Of a DNA stretch of 11,662 bases, positions 1 through 5,225 are shown in pieces. Under the pieces are notes generated by a model that was not told the origin of the DNA, did not search any database, and saw only the letters and a program-made list of their open reading frames with translations. The DNA lies in contig CAIPUJ010000016.1 in the NCBI GenBank assembly GCA_903868205.1, positions 1-11,662 on the forward strand, written 5' to 3'. The first letter of the stretch is position 1; each line of letters starts with the position of its first letter. This DNA is from an uncultured bacterium. GTDB lineage: Bacteria > Patescibacteriota > Minisyncoccia > Phycocordibacterales > GWA1-40-21. The position numbers and the translations under genes are program-made.

Positions 1-66
1 ATACGAAGAGGGCTCCGAACGGCTAACTACCTAAGGCACCCTTTTTACATAAGAGTCTTCGGACTC
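1..66 (+). other. unidentified 3' end of a gene or RNA at the window edge
   Basis: I cannot identify this stretch. One + frame from base 2 reads YEEGSERLTT and stops with TAA at 32-34; another (TKRAPNG) stops at 24-26. Either could be the tail of a gene lying to the left. The bases can also fold: 6-12 pairs with 39-45, and 53-66 is a hairpin GAGTC-TTCG-GACTC with a canonical cUUCGg tetraloop, as is common in structured RNAs. A terminator follows directly, so something transcribed rightward ends here. No tRNA, 5S, SRP or tmRNA 3' consensus is visible. Confidence 0.3.
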
Positions 67-100
67 AAAACCACTCCATTTGGAGTGGTTTTATGTTTTT
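67..100 (+). terminator. intrinsic terminator of the leftmost + strand transcript
   Basis: AAAACCACTCC (67-77) pairs perfectly with GGAGTGGTTTT (82-92) around a 4-base loop, followed by a T-rich run to 100. It sits directly after the UUCG hairpin at 53-66. The T tract favours + strand termination; on the minus strand only the stem's own four Ts follow. Confidence 0.75.
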
Positions 101-130
101 ATTACACAATCGCAAGTTATCAACAAACAC

Positions 131-158
131 TTGCAATAAACTTATTATGATATATAAT
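131..158 (+). promoter_or_regulatory. promoter of the candidate small RNA
   Basis: A -35-like TTGCAA (131-136) and a perfect -10 TATAAT (153-158) are separated by 16 bp. The predicted transcription start, about 7 nt after the -10, is A165, exactly the first base of the closing stem of the RNA described next. Confidence 0.6.
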
Positions 159-164
159 ACTTAC

Positions 165-250
165 ATGTCTGCGGGACGTCAGTCCTATCTGACCAATTTG
201 TGAGTCGGAGACAGACATACTAAAGGGCGTCGCTTATGGCGGCGTTTTTT
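165..250 (+). ncRNA. candidate structured small RNA, about 86 nt, with its own promoter and terminator
   Basis: No + strand coding region fits here. The predicted transcript starts at 165 with ATGTCTG (165-171), which pairs perfectly with CAGACAT (212-218). Inside, GGGAC (173-177) pairs with GTCCT (182-186) under a GTCA loop, and CTGAC (189-193) pairs with GTCGG (204-208). Together these make a compact three-way junction. An alternative pairing of GTCAG (178-182) with the same CTGAC is possible, so two folds compete. CGTCGC/GGCGGCG then TTTTTT ends the RNA at 250. The last 31 nt are antisense to the 3' end of the convergent gene at 220-765. I match it to no known riboswitch, ribozyme or RNA family. 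No + strand gene follows, so a standalone RNA is likelier than a riboswitch. Confidence 0.5.
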
Positions 251-765
251 AGTACCTCATCATCATCTAAATATTTAAGCCCTTTTCCAGTAGATGTCTC
301 TATCATTTTTATATCTCTGTACTGCTTAGTAAACCAAGCAGGAGCAACGCTAAGAAATTTAATACTACCATTACCTTCTTGAGTTACCACGACTTTTACA
401 CGAAATTTATTTACCATAGCAACAAATCCCCAACAACGAGTAACAACATTCATCGAAACCCAGTATCCATTTCTATTTACTTTTTTATAAATAATCTCTT
501 CATCATACTCTTGAAATGTTGTAGATATTTCAAGAATAAATTTTGCCTTCTCCAACATATCAAAGCGTAGTATTTGTGCCTTTTTATCTCTCGGCTTTGT
601 AGCTGATGAATAAATAAGGTGATTAAATCCTTCTGAAGTAAAAGAAATTTTTTGTCCTAGGGCAGGACTATCTACAATACCAAAAGCTTTATAAAGCATA
701 CTTGCTTCCTGTTTTATTTTTTCATAGTCATTTAAACGTTCCTGTATTGTTTTTTTATCTGTCAT
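220..765 (-). CDS. possible BECR-fold (barnase/EndoU/colicin E5/RelE-like) nuclease
   Basis: This 181-residue soluble protein has no signal peptide or membrane segment. After a charged helical N-terminus comes a region resembling the PBECR-type nuclease domains of phage and mobile-element proteins: a histidine in FTSEGFNHLIYSS (His49), a basic stretch KPRDKKAQILRF (58-68), then paired strands FRVKVVVTQ (121-129) and IKFLSVAPAW (135-144). That order (His, basic helix, beta hairpin ending in S-x-x-P) is the basis for the call. It comes from memory of the fold and is tentative; such domains cleave RNA where characterised. The start is ATG 765, with a -10 ending 9 nt upstream and no Shine-Dalgarno. 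It is single-gene and no protein antitoxin is adjacent. The 3' end overlaps the convergent candidate small RNA by 31 nt. It could also be a conserved protein with no toxin role. Confidence 0.45.
   Translation of the reverse strand: MTDKKTIQERLNDYEKIKQEASMLYKAFGIVDSPALGQKISFTSEGFNHLIYSSATKPRDKKAQILRFDMLEKAKFILEISTTFQEYDEEIIYKKVNRNGYWVSMNVVTRCWGFVAMVNKFRVKVVVTQEGNGSIKFLSVAPAWFTKQYRDIKMIETSTGKGLKYLDDDEVLKNAAISDAL
225..250 (+). terminator. terminator of the candidate small RNA
   Basis: CGTCGC (228-233) pairs with GGCGGCG (238-244, including G-U pairs) and is followed by six Ts (245-250). The hairpin lies inside the last codons of the convergent minus-strand gene (220-765), which explains the GC-rich C-terminal codons there. 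Confidence 0.6.
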
Positions 766-774
766 TCGTCTTAT

Positions 775-803
775 ATATTAATATGTTATAACTACAAAAT
801 CAA
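775..803 (-). promoter_or_regulatory. promoter of the BECR-like gene, probably leaderless
   Basis: On the minus strand TTGATT (803-798), a 17-bp spacer and TAATAT (780-775) precede ATG 765 by 9 nt. The -35 begins just past the hairpin that closes the upstream kinase transcript. Confidence 0.45.
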
Positions 804-807
804 ATTT

Positions 808-860
808 AAATACCGAGGTCGAACCTTAAAATCTCAAGAAAGGTTCGACCTCGGTATTTT
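808..860. terminator. long perfect inverted repeat, probable terminator after the histidine kinase
   Basis: AAATACCGAGGTCGAACCTT (808-827) is the exact reverse complement of 840-859: a 20-bp stem with a 12-base loop. T-rich sequence follows on the + side (TTTTATTC) and only weakly on the minus side (TTTAAATTTG). It separates the kinase (stop at 893) from the next gene. Each arm is itself nearly palindromic (AGGTCGAACCT versus AGGTTCGACCT), unusual for an ordinary terminator. Confidence 0.65.
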
Positions 861-892
861 ATTCTTTATACTTTATAAACTTTAAAAACTTT

Positions 893-2509
893 TTACTTTG
901 TTAACCCTAATTCCACATAGAATCTTGAGCCCATACCACGACCGTCAGACTCTGCCCATATTTTACCACCGTGATTTTCTACAATTTTCTTAACAATATA
1001 AAGTCCATAACCAGTGCTGTTTACATTTACTTTGAGAGATTCGTCTCCCTTTCCTCCTTCAGTAAACAATTTATTTTTATCACTCTCAGAAAGTCCTATG
1101 CCTGTGTCTTTAATCACTAATAGCACTTTATCCTTTCCGTCTTTCTTTTCTGAACTTAAAGAAACTTCAACACTTCCTTTCGGAGTATATTTGAGAGAGT
1201 TATCTATAAGATTTTTTACTACTTGAGTAATTTGTGTTAAATCCGCAAGAACCTTAATTGGAGTGTTTGGTATATTATTTATAAATCCAAGTCCCCTATC
1301 TTCTATTTCTTTCTTAAAACCTTCGCAAGTTTTTCTTACAACATCTGCAAAATCAACTTCTTTCATATTGTATGTAGTCGTTCCTTTCTTAAGATTTGAT
1401 GCTCCCAAAATATCTTGAATCATAGCTACAGCATTGTCGTCTGATAGAAGTCCTTCCTTAGCAGCATCTTTTAATTCTTTGGAGGCTGAACCAAAATCAT
1501 CTTCAACAATCCCAGAAAAAATCATTTTACTCTTTGTAAAAAATCCTTTTAGCTGATGTGATACGAAGTGAATAAGAGATTCTTGATTTCTGTTTGCTAT
1601 TTCTAAGTGTTCTCTTAGAGTGATTTCTCTTTTGACACTTCTAACAATGAGAAGACCTGAAACTGATGAGATTATAAGGGTAACTCCAACTAATATTTGA
1701 TTAACCAAATTTTCAACAAAGAAAAATTCTGAGCCAACTAAGACAATTAGTGCCCATACCAAAGCCTGAGAGCCGATTAGTTTAATATCAAAAGCTTTAA
1801 AACGAACAATTAAGAAAGTTAAAAGGCTAAGAAAAACAACCATTCCTAATGGACCAATCAAATTAAATTCAAATATATTAGTAATATCAGAAAAAGACGT
1901 TGAAAAACTAAATATTGTCAGAAAAACAAAAGAGCCGATAAAAACAAAAGAATTCATCTTTCGTCTGATTTTATTTTTTTCCATAAATATAGCCGATAAC
2001 CCAACTGCCACTAAAATCATTAAACAAATTACCTTTACCAAAGGAATTATATCCCAAAAATAACCATGAACGCCTTCGCATATATCAAGATCAAAATGTT
2101 TATAATTATATATACTTTGTGACAAAACAACAAAAAAACCAGTAATTAAAAGAAGAACGGTTTTGTATATTTTTTTAATACTTTTTTTAAAACAAAAAGA
2201 ATATAAAAAGTAGATTGGTAATATGTAAATAAAAATTTCCGCCATTAATGCTATCATCCAGACCATTAAATTTAATGAAGCATCTATAATTATCCACGAT
2301 AAAATATCCAAGATAATCCAAAAAGAAAAAGATAAAGAAAGAATTAAAAGAAAACTGGCGTATTCTTTCTTATCATGTTTATAAATTAAAAAACCTAAAA
2401 ATGATGATACTATCATTATAGGAATATAAGCATAAAAAAGTAATTTTGGTATACCAGTAAAACTTACTATGCCAAAAAAATCTGGGGTGATGTAGTTACA
2501 AATAATCAT
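893..2509 (-). CDS. membrane sensor histidine kinase, CPR type
   Basis: The predicted 538-residue protein has an N-terminal half of about nine hydrophobic segments (roughly residues 24-290), then a dimerisation helix and an ATPase domain. The H-box reads HFVSHQLKG with phospho-acceptor His318, the N-box NLIDNSLKY contains Asn437, the G1 box KDTGIG contains Asp468, and the G2 box is GYGLYIVKKI (500-509). All catalytic motifs are intact. After the histidine the helix reads FFTKSKMIFSG, not the usual LRTPLT pattern, a divergence I associate with CPR kinases. No receiver or regulator gene is nearby, so it is an orphan kinase; the membrane half suggests sensing within or near the membrane. I chose ATG 2509, one base after the upstream stop (TAA-A-ATG), over an in-frame TTG at 2557 that would overlap the upstream gene. 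It is co-transcribed with that gene. Confidence 0.9.
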   Translation of the reverse strand: MIICNYITPDFFGIVSFTGIPKLLFYAYIPIMIVSSFLGFLIYKHDKKEYASFLLILSLSFSFWIILDILSWIIIDASLNLMVWMIALMAEIFIYILPIYFLYSFCFKKSIKKIYKTVLLLITGFFVVLSQSIYNYKHFDLDICEGVHGYFWDIIPLVKVICLMILVAVGLSAIFMEKNKIRRKMNSFVFIGSFVFLTIFSFSTSFSDITNIFEFNLIGPLGMVVFLSLLTFLIVRFKAFDIKLIGSQALVWALIVLVGSEFFFVENLVNQILVGVTLIISSVSGLLIVRSVKREITLREHLEIANRNQESLIHFVSHQLKGFFTKSKMIFSGIVEDDFGSASKELKDAAKEGLLSDDNAVAMIQDILGASNLKKGTTTYNMKEVDFADVVRKTCEGFKKEIEDRGLGFINNIPNTPIKVLADLTQITQVVKNLIDNSLKYTPKGSVEVSLSSEKKDGKDKVLLVIKDTGIGLSESDKNKLFTEGGKGDESLKVNVNSTGYGLYIVKKIVENHGGKIWAESDGRGMGSRFYVELGLTK

Positions 2510-2510
2510 T

Positions 2511-3305
2511 TTATAATGTCGTGTGTTTATTAATTTTAAAATCACGGGAATCAACAAAATCTTCTAAGTACTCGTTAATATACGGTGGGAAACTCCACCA
2601 AAAAAAATCTTCTTCTAAGGTTTGGTCATCGGGTAATAATTTTACAACTATTGGACTTACTCCATATTTTTCAAATATTCTCTTAAAAGACGGTAAGACG
2701 ACGCTGGAAGTGAAGGCGGATTCCTTTGTGTCATTTAAGTTATCTATAAAATTTTCAAAAAGAACTCCGTGAGCAATAAAGTGTAAGAAAAATGGATAAT
2801 AATAATCAATTGGCTTACCAAAAGAATGATTCCAAATAGTAGTATCTTTTTTATCACAAATAAAATTAGTTCTATCAAATAATTTCTTATAAAAATCTAC
2901 CAACCTCTCACCAGTAAGCATTACCACATCCTCAATTTTTTGATTTTCATTTTTATAAAAATCAATTATTTTAATACTGGCATAATTTTCATTTTTTAAT
3001 ATTAGGTGTAATTTTCCTAAACCTTTCTTCTCCTCATTAATAGTCGTAAATTTATCACCAAAATATTCAAAAAACAAAGGCTTACATTTTATATATTTTG
3101 CACAGTACATAAAAAAAGTAAATGTGTTATCTGGAGACATAATGTATCTAGAAAAAACGCCTCTTGGATAATTACTGAACTCTGGTATAAAATCTTTACC
3201 TAGCTCTTCTTCTATTTGTTTCTTCAACTCAATATCATTCCATCTTTTTTTGATTTCTTCTCTTGCCTCCTCTAAAGAATAGTATTTTATCTTGTTTTTT
3301 TCCAT
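2511..3305 (-). CDS. uncharacterised soluble protein upstream of the histidine kinase
   Basis: The 264-residue protein has no signal peptide or membrane span. Its N-terminus is strongly charged and helical (SLEEAREEIKKRW), followed by a mixed alpha/beta region with an aromatic-rich segment around PIDYYYPFFLHFIAHG and a tail rich in W, F and D (EEDFFWWSFPPYINEYLED). I recognise no enzyme motif. The pattern KKRW...PRGVFSRYIMSPDN...KPLFFEYFGDKF...GLGKL seems familiar from hypothetical proteins of Patescibacteria, but I cannot name a family. It has its own promoter (TATAAT ending 8 nt before ATG 3305) and is followed after one base by the histidine kinase. The two are therefore almost certainly one operon, and this protein may work with the kinase; that link is inference from position only. 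Confidence 0.75.
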   Translation of the reverse strand: MEKNKIKYYSLEEAREEIKKRWNDIELKKQIEEELGKDFIPEFSNYPRGVFSRYIMSPDNTFTFFMYCAKYIKCKPLFFEYFGDKFTTINEEKKGLGKLHLILKNENYASIKIIDFYKNENQKIEDVVMLTGERLVDFYKKLFDRTNFICDKKDTTIWNHSFGKPIDYYYPFFLHFIAHGVLFENFIDNLNDTKESAFTSSVVLPSFKRIFEKYGVSPIVVKLLPDDQTLEEDFFWWSFPPYINEYLEDFVDSRDFKINKHTTL

Positions 3306-3313
3306 ACTTTTAT

Positions 3314-3341
3314 ATTATATCTAATAATTACAATACTACAA
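3314..3341 (-). promoter_or_regulatory. promoter of the kinase operon, probably leaderless
   Basis: A perfect TATAAT (3319-3314 on the minus strand) ends 8 nt before ATG 3305. A weak -35 TTGTAG (3341-3336) lies 16 bp further upstream and overlaps the stop codon of the transporter gene. Confidence 0.55.
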
Positions 3342-4250
3342 ATTTATAATAACGGAACCAATTACCATAATCATGATAGAAATTATTTTTTGTATCAAAT
3401 GTTTTTTTGACATCTTCTCTTTGTAGATATTTGGGAAGAAAACAGTAAGAAATATTCCAATTAAAAATACAAAAATGGGTTGTACCCCAGAAATTGTTAG
3501 AGTTAATGCCACAGGACCAATAATTAAAGCAAAATTCACAGCTATATTTCCTACCATAGTTAAAGATTCGCTAGCAACATTCAAAGAAATTATCTTTTTA
3601 CCCTGAGTCTTTAGTAGGTTTAAAAAACTTAACCTATATTTCTTTATAAAAATATAAAATAATATCCCCATGAAAAATACACCAATATATTCCCAAAATG
3701 AAGAAATGACAAAACCGGCATCTACCGCTACAAACTTAAACAACGTCTCATAAAGGGCAAAAAGAATTGTGGAAAGCAGCATCAACAAAATTATTTTTTT
3801 CTTGAATTTTATTTTTTTCTCTTCATCAAAGTCTAAGGTTATTATAGCCGAACCACCTATAATCAATAGACACCCCACTAGCTGTATCAGAGTTAAGGTC
3901 TCCCCTAACAAAAAAAATGCAAAAATATACCCCCAAATAGGTATCAACTGAAACAAAGGTATAACTATGGAAGCCTCTTCTTCATCCAGCGCATACATAT
4001 AAGGCATGATGGCAAAAACACTTAAAATACCAGTAAATATCAAAAGAGCGATGTTACCAAAATTAACATTTAGTATATTACTATCAATAAAATAGAAAAT
4101 AGGTATCAAAAGACCGCATTGAAGAGTAGAAAATATCATTAAGGCACCAACATTACTACCTTCAAACCTATCTGAAAGCAAAAACTTATCAATATGATTG
4201 ACTATAGCCCAAAGTATCGGTCCGATTAATGCAATTAAAAACCAACTCAT
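3336..4250 (-). CDS. EamA/DMT-family membrane transporter
   Basis: The 304-residue protein is almost entirely hydrophobic, with about ten membrane segments in two similar halves, the layout of EamA (drug/metabolite transporter superfamily) proteins. The first half ends with the typical region LIPIWGYIFAFFLLGETLTL then a GCLLIIGGSAII helix. A charged loop DFDEEKKIKFKKK (about 145-157) separates the halves, and the second repeat contains GPVALTLTISGVQPIF. Such proteins move small metabolites across the inner membrane, often as exporters; the substrate cannot be read from sequence. The start is ATG 4250, with a plausible -10 TAATAT 8 nt upstream and no Shine-Dalgarno. The gene lies 43 nt after the hydrolase gene and 30 nt before the kinase operon, all in the same direction. 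Length is normal for the family. Confidence 0.88.
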   Translation of the reverse strand: MSWFLIALIGPILWAIVNHIDKFLLSDRFEGSNVGALMIFSTLQCGLLIPIFYFIDSNILNVNFGNIALLIFTGILSVFAIMPYMYALDEEEASIVIPLFQLIPIWGYIFAFFLLGETLTLIQLVGCLLIIGGSAIITLDFDEEKKIKFKKKIILLMLLSTILFALYETLFKFVAVDAGFVISSFWEYIGVFFMGILFYIFIKKYRLSFLNLLKTQGKKIISLNVASESLTMVGNIAVNFALIIGPVALTLTISGVQPIFVFLIGIFLTVFFPNIYKEKMSKKHLIQKIISIMIMVIGSVIINL

Positions 4251-4258
4251 TTATATCT

Positions 4259-4287
4259 ATATTACAATAATTTGTTAGTAAAGTAAA
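4259..4287 (-). promoter_or_regulatory. possible promoter of the EamA transporter gene
   Basis: TTTACT (4287-4282), a 17-bp spacer and TAATAT (4264-4259) lie on the minus strand with 8 nt to ATG 4250. Each box matches consensus at four of six positions. I report it mainly because the -10 to ATG distance matches the other genes here. Confidence 0.35.
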
Positions 4288-4293
4288 AAACTA

Positions 4294-4767
4294 TCAACGT
4301 GGACTAATATCATCTCTGGATATAACTTCAGCGTGATTGGCTTTTGGAACAACAATTAACTTAGACTGTGGTAACACATTGTGTATTTTAATAGCATTTT
4401 TTTTCATAAATGGTAATTCTTTAGATCCGATATAAATAATTACTGGGCAAGAAACTCTAGGAATAGAGTTTACTTCTTTTCGTCTTTTTTTACCAAAGTG
4501 TTTTAGGTTTTTTTTATCTAAAAATTTAATGGTTTCAGTAAAAATTGGCGATGGAGAATATAGTAATAATTTCCTTGGCGGAGTTTTTTCAGCAACAATA
4601 AGAGCGATAGACGCACCAAGAGAATGCCCAATAACGATATCTTTTCTGGTAAAAGATATACCCTCACACCAATCCTTAATAGTATTGTCATTCCATGTTA
4701 AATTAACAGGTTTAATTCCCTTTTTAATTTTGTAGCTATTTGTATCTAAAGCAATAAAATATTTCAT
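4294..4767 (-). CDS. small alpha/beta hydrolase
   Basis: The 157-residue protein has the nucleophile elbow IVIGHSLGAS, Ser49 being the catalytic serine in GxSxG. It then has LLLYSPSPIF, a strand CPVIIYIGSKELPF where the acid residue normally sits (here Glu117 is the candidate, where Asp is usual), and the catalytic histidine in PKANHAEV (His145). It is much shorter than typical alpha/beta hydrolases (about 250 or more residues): only one short strand-helix unit precedes the elbow and the lid is minimal. Compact hydrolases starting MKYF...WxxNTxxDW seem to occur in CPR genomes, so it is probably complete. The start is ATG 4767; an in-frame stop upstream (4788-4786) excludes an alternative. The ATG directly abuts the T tract of a terminator, leaving no room for a promoter or Shine-Dalgarno. 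The substrate is unknown. Confidence 0.8.
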   Translation of the reverse strand: MKYFIALDTNSYKIKKGIKPVNLTWNDNTIKDWCEGISFTRKDIVIGHSLGASIALIVAEKTPPRKLLLYSPSPIFTETIKFLDKKNLKHFGKKRRKEVNSIPRVSCPVIIYIGSKELPFMKKNAIKIHNVLPQSKLIVVPKANHAEVISRDDISPR

Positions 4768-4807
4768 AAAAAATGGGTGTGTTTTTTATGCACACCCTCT
4801 TTTTTTA
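4768..4807. terminator. bidirectional terminator between the DUF397 and hydrolase genes
   Basis: GGGTGTG (4775-4781) pairs with CACACCC (4791-4797) across a 9-base loop. On the minus strand the stem is followed by ATTTTTT and immediately by the hydrolase ATG; on the + strand TCT and seven Ts follow. It lies right after the DUF397 stop codon (4805-4807), so it should end that transcript. Confidence 0.75.
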
Positions 4808-5050
4808 AACATCAAACGATCCGTCTTTGATACCCTGGACGAACACTTGCCATTCCTTTTTTGTAAAGGATAGTGTTGTATTCGTCATGTCTTTTGTATC
4901 ACGAACCTGTACGGTTTTTTTGTTGCGTTTAACGGCAACACACCATGCAGTATCCGCCCATGTTCCGGGTCCGCAGACGAATCCTCTGTGAGCCTTGCGA
5001 CCATTCCACTTCGGACTTGGTTTATAGCGTCCTTGCGCCACCTTACTCAT
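4805..5050 (-). CDS. DUF397-domain protein, probably acquired by transfer
   Basis: This 81-residue protein ends with a clear DUF397 pattern: a tryptophan/cysteine strand AWCVAVKRN (35-43), then VQVRDTKD (47-54), matching the family's VxVRDSKD core, and TLSFTKKEWQVFVQGIKDGSF (59-79), matching L-x-FT-x-x-EW-x-x-F. The N-terminal 30 residues are basic and Gly/Trp-rich. DUF397 is mainly known from Actinobacteria, where small DUF397 proteins often pair with XRE-type regulators; no such partner is here. By hand count the gene is 46% G+C (114 of 246 bases), against about 23-30% in sampled lines of its neighbours. It is also the only gene here with a strong Shine-Dalgarno (AAGGAGG, 6 nt before the ATG). 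Both facts point to horizontal acquisition. Its molecular role is unknown. Confidence 0.85.
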   Translation of the reverse strand: MSKVAQGRYKPSPKWNGRKAHRGFVCGPGTWADTAWCVAVKRNKKTVQVRDTKDMTNTTLSFTKKEWQVFVQGIKDGSFDV

Positions 5051-5062
5051 TTCTCTCCTCCT
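5051..5062 (-). promoter_or_regulatory. strong Shine-Dalgarno of the DUF397 gene
   Basis: The minus strand reads AAGGAGG AGAGAA ATG, a near-perfect anti-16S match at good spacing that fixes the start at 5050. None of the other starts I examined has one. Confidence 0.85.
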
Positions 5063-5064
5063 TT

Positions 5065-5111
5065 TGGTACTATTCCAACACCATGCTGGAATTTCTACAA
5101 TAATGGTACCA
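5065..5111 (-). promoter_or_regulatory. nested inverted repeats in the DUF397 leader
   Basis: On the minus strand ATTCCAGC and GTTGGAAT (5092-5072) form an 8-bp hairpin with one G-U pair and loop ATGGT. It is flanked by an outer inverted repeat TGGTAC (5111-5106) and GTACCA (5070-5065). The outer left arm overlaps the -10 box, so the outer repeat could only act as DNA (an operator), while the inner hairpin falls in the transcribed leader just before the Shine-Dalgarno. Confidence 0.4.
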
Positions 5112-5131
5112 GAAGCTTGATTTTAAGTCAA
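5103..5131 (-). promoter_or_regulatory. promoter of the DUF397 gene
   Basis: TTGACT (5131-5126), a 17-bp spacer and TACCAT (5108-5103) lie on the minus strand. The predicted start near 5096 gives a leader of about 45 nt, unlike the leaderless neighbours. Confidence 0.5.
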
Positions 5132-5187
5132 AACAGTTGTAAACAGGTAGTTTTTTTGATAAAAACCATTAAAAACAAGCCCGCACA

Positions 5188-5216
5188 TTGTTTTAAAAAG
5201 TTTTTTGTATTATGAT
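5188..5216 (+). promoter_or_regulatory. promoter of the PurD-like gene, probably leaderless
   Basis: TTGTTT (5188-5193), a 17-bp spacer and TATGAT (5211-5216) precede ATG 5226 by 9 nt. The predicted start at about 5223 puts the ATG within a few bases of the 5' end. It is divergent from the DUF397 promoter. Confidence 0.6.
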
Positions 5217-5225
5217 TTATATGTA

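Noticed and set aside
1..150. A frame open from base 1 through to a stop at 148-150
   Set aside because: It runs straight through the UUCG hairpin and a strong terminator and has no protein-like composition; ends at 26 or 34, or an RNA, are likelier.
165..250. A tRNA or a known riboswitch class for the small RNA
   Set aside because: No T-loop, acceptor or CCA pattern, no matching riboswitch core that I recognise, and no gene downstream on the same strand.
2510..2557. An in-frame TTG start extending the histidine kinase by 16 residues
   Set aside because: It would overlap the upstream gene by 47 nt. ATG 2509, one base after the TAA, is the normal operon arrangement.
5205..5225. An in-frame TTG start extending the PurD-like protein by 7 residues
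   Set aside because: It overlaps the -10 box and lies upstream of the predicted transcription start; the Rossmann-like strand begins properly at the ATG (MNILFIS).
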